Positions 6,656-7,241 of a stretch of DNA of 7,241 nucleotides are shown one piece after another. Every line of letters begins with the position of its first letter. Position 1 is the first letter of the stretch. The notes under the pieces are model-generated. The model made no database searches. It worked only from the letters and a program-made list of their open reading frames with translations, and was not told the DNA's origin. The DNA comes from Deltaproteobacteria bacterium RIFOXYA12_FULL_61_11 (lineage in GTDB: Bacteria; Bdellovibrionota_F; JAHFAK01; YA12-FULL-61-11), in assembly GCA_001799195.1 (NCBI GenBank), contig MGSU01000131.1, positions 1 to 7,241 of the forward strand, read 5' to 3'. Position numbers and translations under genes: made by a program.

Positions 6656-7241
6656 AAGACCCCCAAGAACAAAAATGGCAACACTATGATAGCACCGACG
6701 ACAACCAGGGAGAACATGGTCAGGAAAACAGCCCCGGCTTTCTCTTCCGAGGTAGTCCCCGGATTGCCCTGAGGCGGTGGGAGGGCTCCGAGCGGTTGTT
6801 CAGGGAGGGGACCGTCCGAGGCCAGGGGCAGTTCGGAGGAGAATGGAATGTTCAGGTTGGTTTCCAGCAGTACCTCGTCCCCCCGCTTGAGCACCAGTTC
6901 GTACATCCCGTCGTGCAGGTCGAGGAGCAATGGCGCCAAGCCCATGAAACGTCGATTGAGGTAGAGTTCCACCCCTTGCCGACCAGGGAATGGGTCGAGG
7001 TACAACCATCCGGCCTTGGCATGGAGCAACCAACTGCGGCCCTCGGTCAGGCAACGGGTCACATCGGTCTCGGTGATGGTGCGGCGCAGGAAGTTGAGCG
7101 AGCGCGCCATGATGCGACGGTTGTCGGCTTGGAACACGGTCAACTGGTCGAGGTCGGGACGCAGGTCGACCAGGCCCAAAGGATCATTTACGGCAGAAAC
7201 CTGCTCGAGGCTCAGACCCCTGCGGCTCAAGATGTCGAGCA
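6652..7241 (-). CDS. PEGA-like domain protein with C-terminal transmembrane anchor (partial, 5' end beyond window)
   Basis: The frame is open to the right edge, with 195 residues visible before the TGA at 6654-6652. The TTG at 7230 could be mistaken for a start, but the frame continues upstream with no stop, so the true start probably lies outside. The visible part begins with a helical region of no recognised family (ending near FLRRTITETDVTRCLTEG). Next comes a PEGA-like beta domain at 7011-6844 (GWLYLDPFPGRQGVELYLN, then GLAPLLLDLHDGMYELVL), matching the pattern of a Pro-Gly turn, 'vyln', 'G-x-x-P', and 'l-x-x-G-x-y-x-l'. A Pro/Gly-rich linker follows, and then a hydrophobic segment (AGAVFLTMFSLVVVGAIIV onward) that ends at the last residue. 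PEGA domains often occur in envelope proteins and beside Ser/Thr kinases in Myxococcota; no kinase motif is visible here. Its stop overlaps the next ATG as ATGA. Confidence 0.8.
   Translation of the reverse strand, partial: LDILSRRGLSLEQVSAVNDPLGLVDLRPDLDQLTVFQADNRRIMARSLNFLRRTITETDVTRCLTEGRSWLLHAKAGWLYLDPFPGRQGVELYLNRRFMGLAPLLLDLHDGMYELVLKRGDEVLLETNLNIPFSSELPLASDGPLPEQPLGALPPPQGNPGTTSEEKAGAVFLTMFSLVVVGAIIVLPFLFLGVL

Noticed and set aside
6652-7230. TTG at 7230 as the true start of the PEGA-like protein
   Set aside because: The frame stays open upstream to the window edge (Leu-Asp-Ile precede it) and no Shine-Dalgarno can be assessed, so an internal Leu codon is more likely.

Overview
The window is GC-rich chromosomal DNA that is coding almost from end to end, and every real gene reads on the minus strand. 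Four genes lie head to tail in one apparent operon that runs off both edges of the window. In transcription order (right to left) they are: the 3' part of a gene for a PEGA-like, C-terminally membrane-anchored protein (7241-6652); a lipoprotein with an Amidase_2-like domain, a carboxypeptidase-regulatory-like domain and a C-terminal sorting-type tail (6655-5408); a radical SAM/SPASM enzyme (5377-4211); and a very large membrane-anchored solenoid protein of TPR-like helical repeats, whose first 1,404 codons are visible (4214-1). Junctions are tight: an ATGA overlap, a 30-base gap with a Shine-Dalgarno, and a GTGA overlap. No RNA gene, mobile element, CRISPR array, terminator or promoter was recognised, and no gene-free stretch exceeds 30 bases.

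The likely host is a Gram-negative envelope-rich bacterium of the Myxococcota/Bradymonadota (former deltaproteobacterial) kind. This is inference from the lipobox, the MYXO-CTERM-like tail (Gly-Gly-Gly-Cys, hydrophobic segment, Arg-rich end), the PEGA-like domain, the acidic Asp/Ser/Glu linkers and the GC-rich codon use. No marker gene is present to prove it.

The most striking feature is the large left-hand gene. Its frame is open from the GTG start at 4214 to the window edge. The protein has one N-terminal transmembrane segment and then a long helical solenoid. In its last 540 visible residues it resolves into a super-repeat of about 130 residues, with paired cysteines at the same place in each copy. 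A further copy begins at the left edge, so the full protein is longer. The cysteine pairs look like disulfide staples, which fits an extracytoplasmic location.

Taken together, three of the four products are predicted to be membrane- or envelope-attached and the fourth is a cytoplasmic radical SAM enzyme with a complete set of cluster-binding cysteines. The lipoprotein's amidase-like domain appears to lack catalytic residues and may bind rather than cut peptidoglycan. I know of no characterised system with this composition. A joint envelope function, with the radical SAM enzyme possibly modifying one of the neighbours or an unseen peptide, is a hypothesis only.
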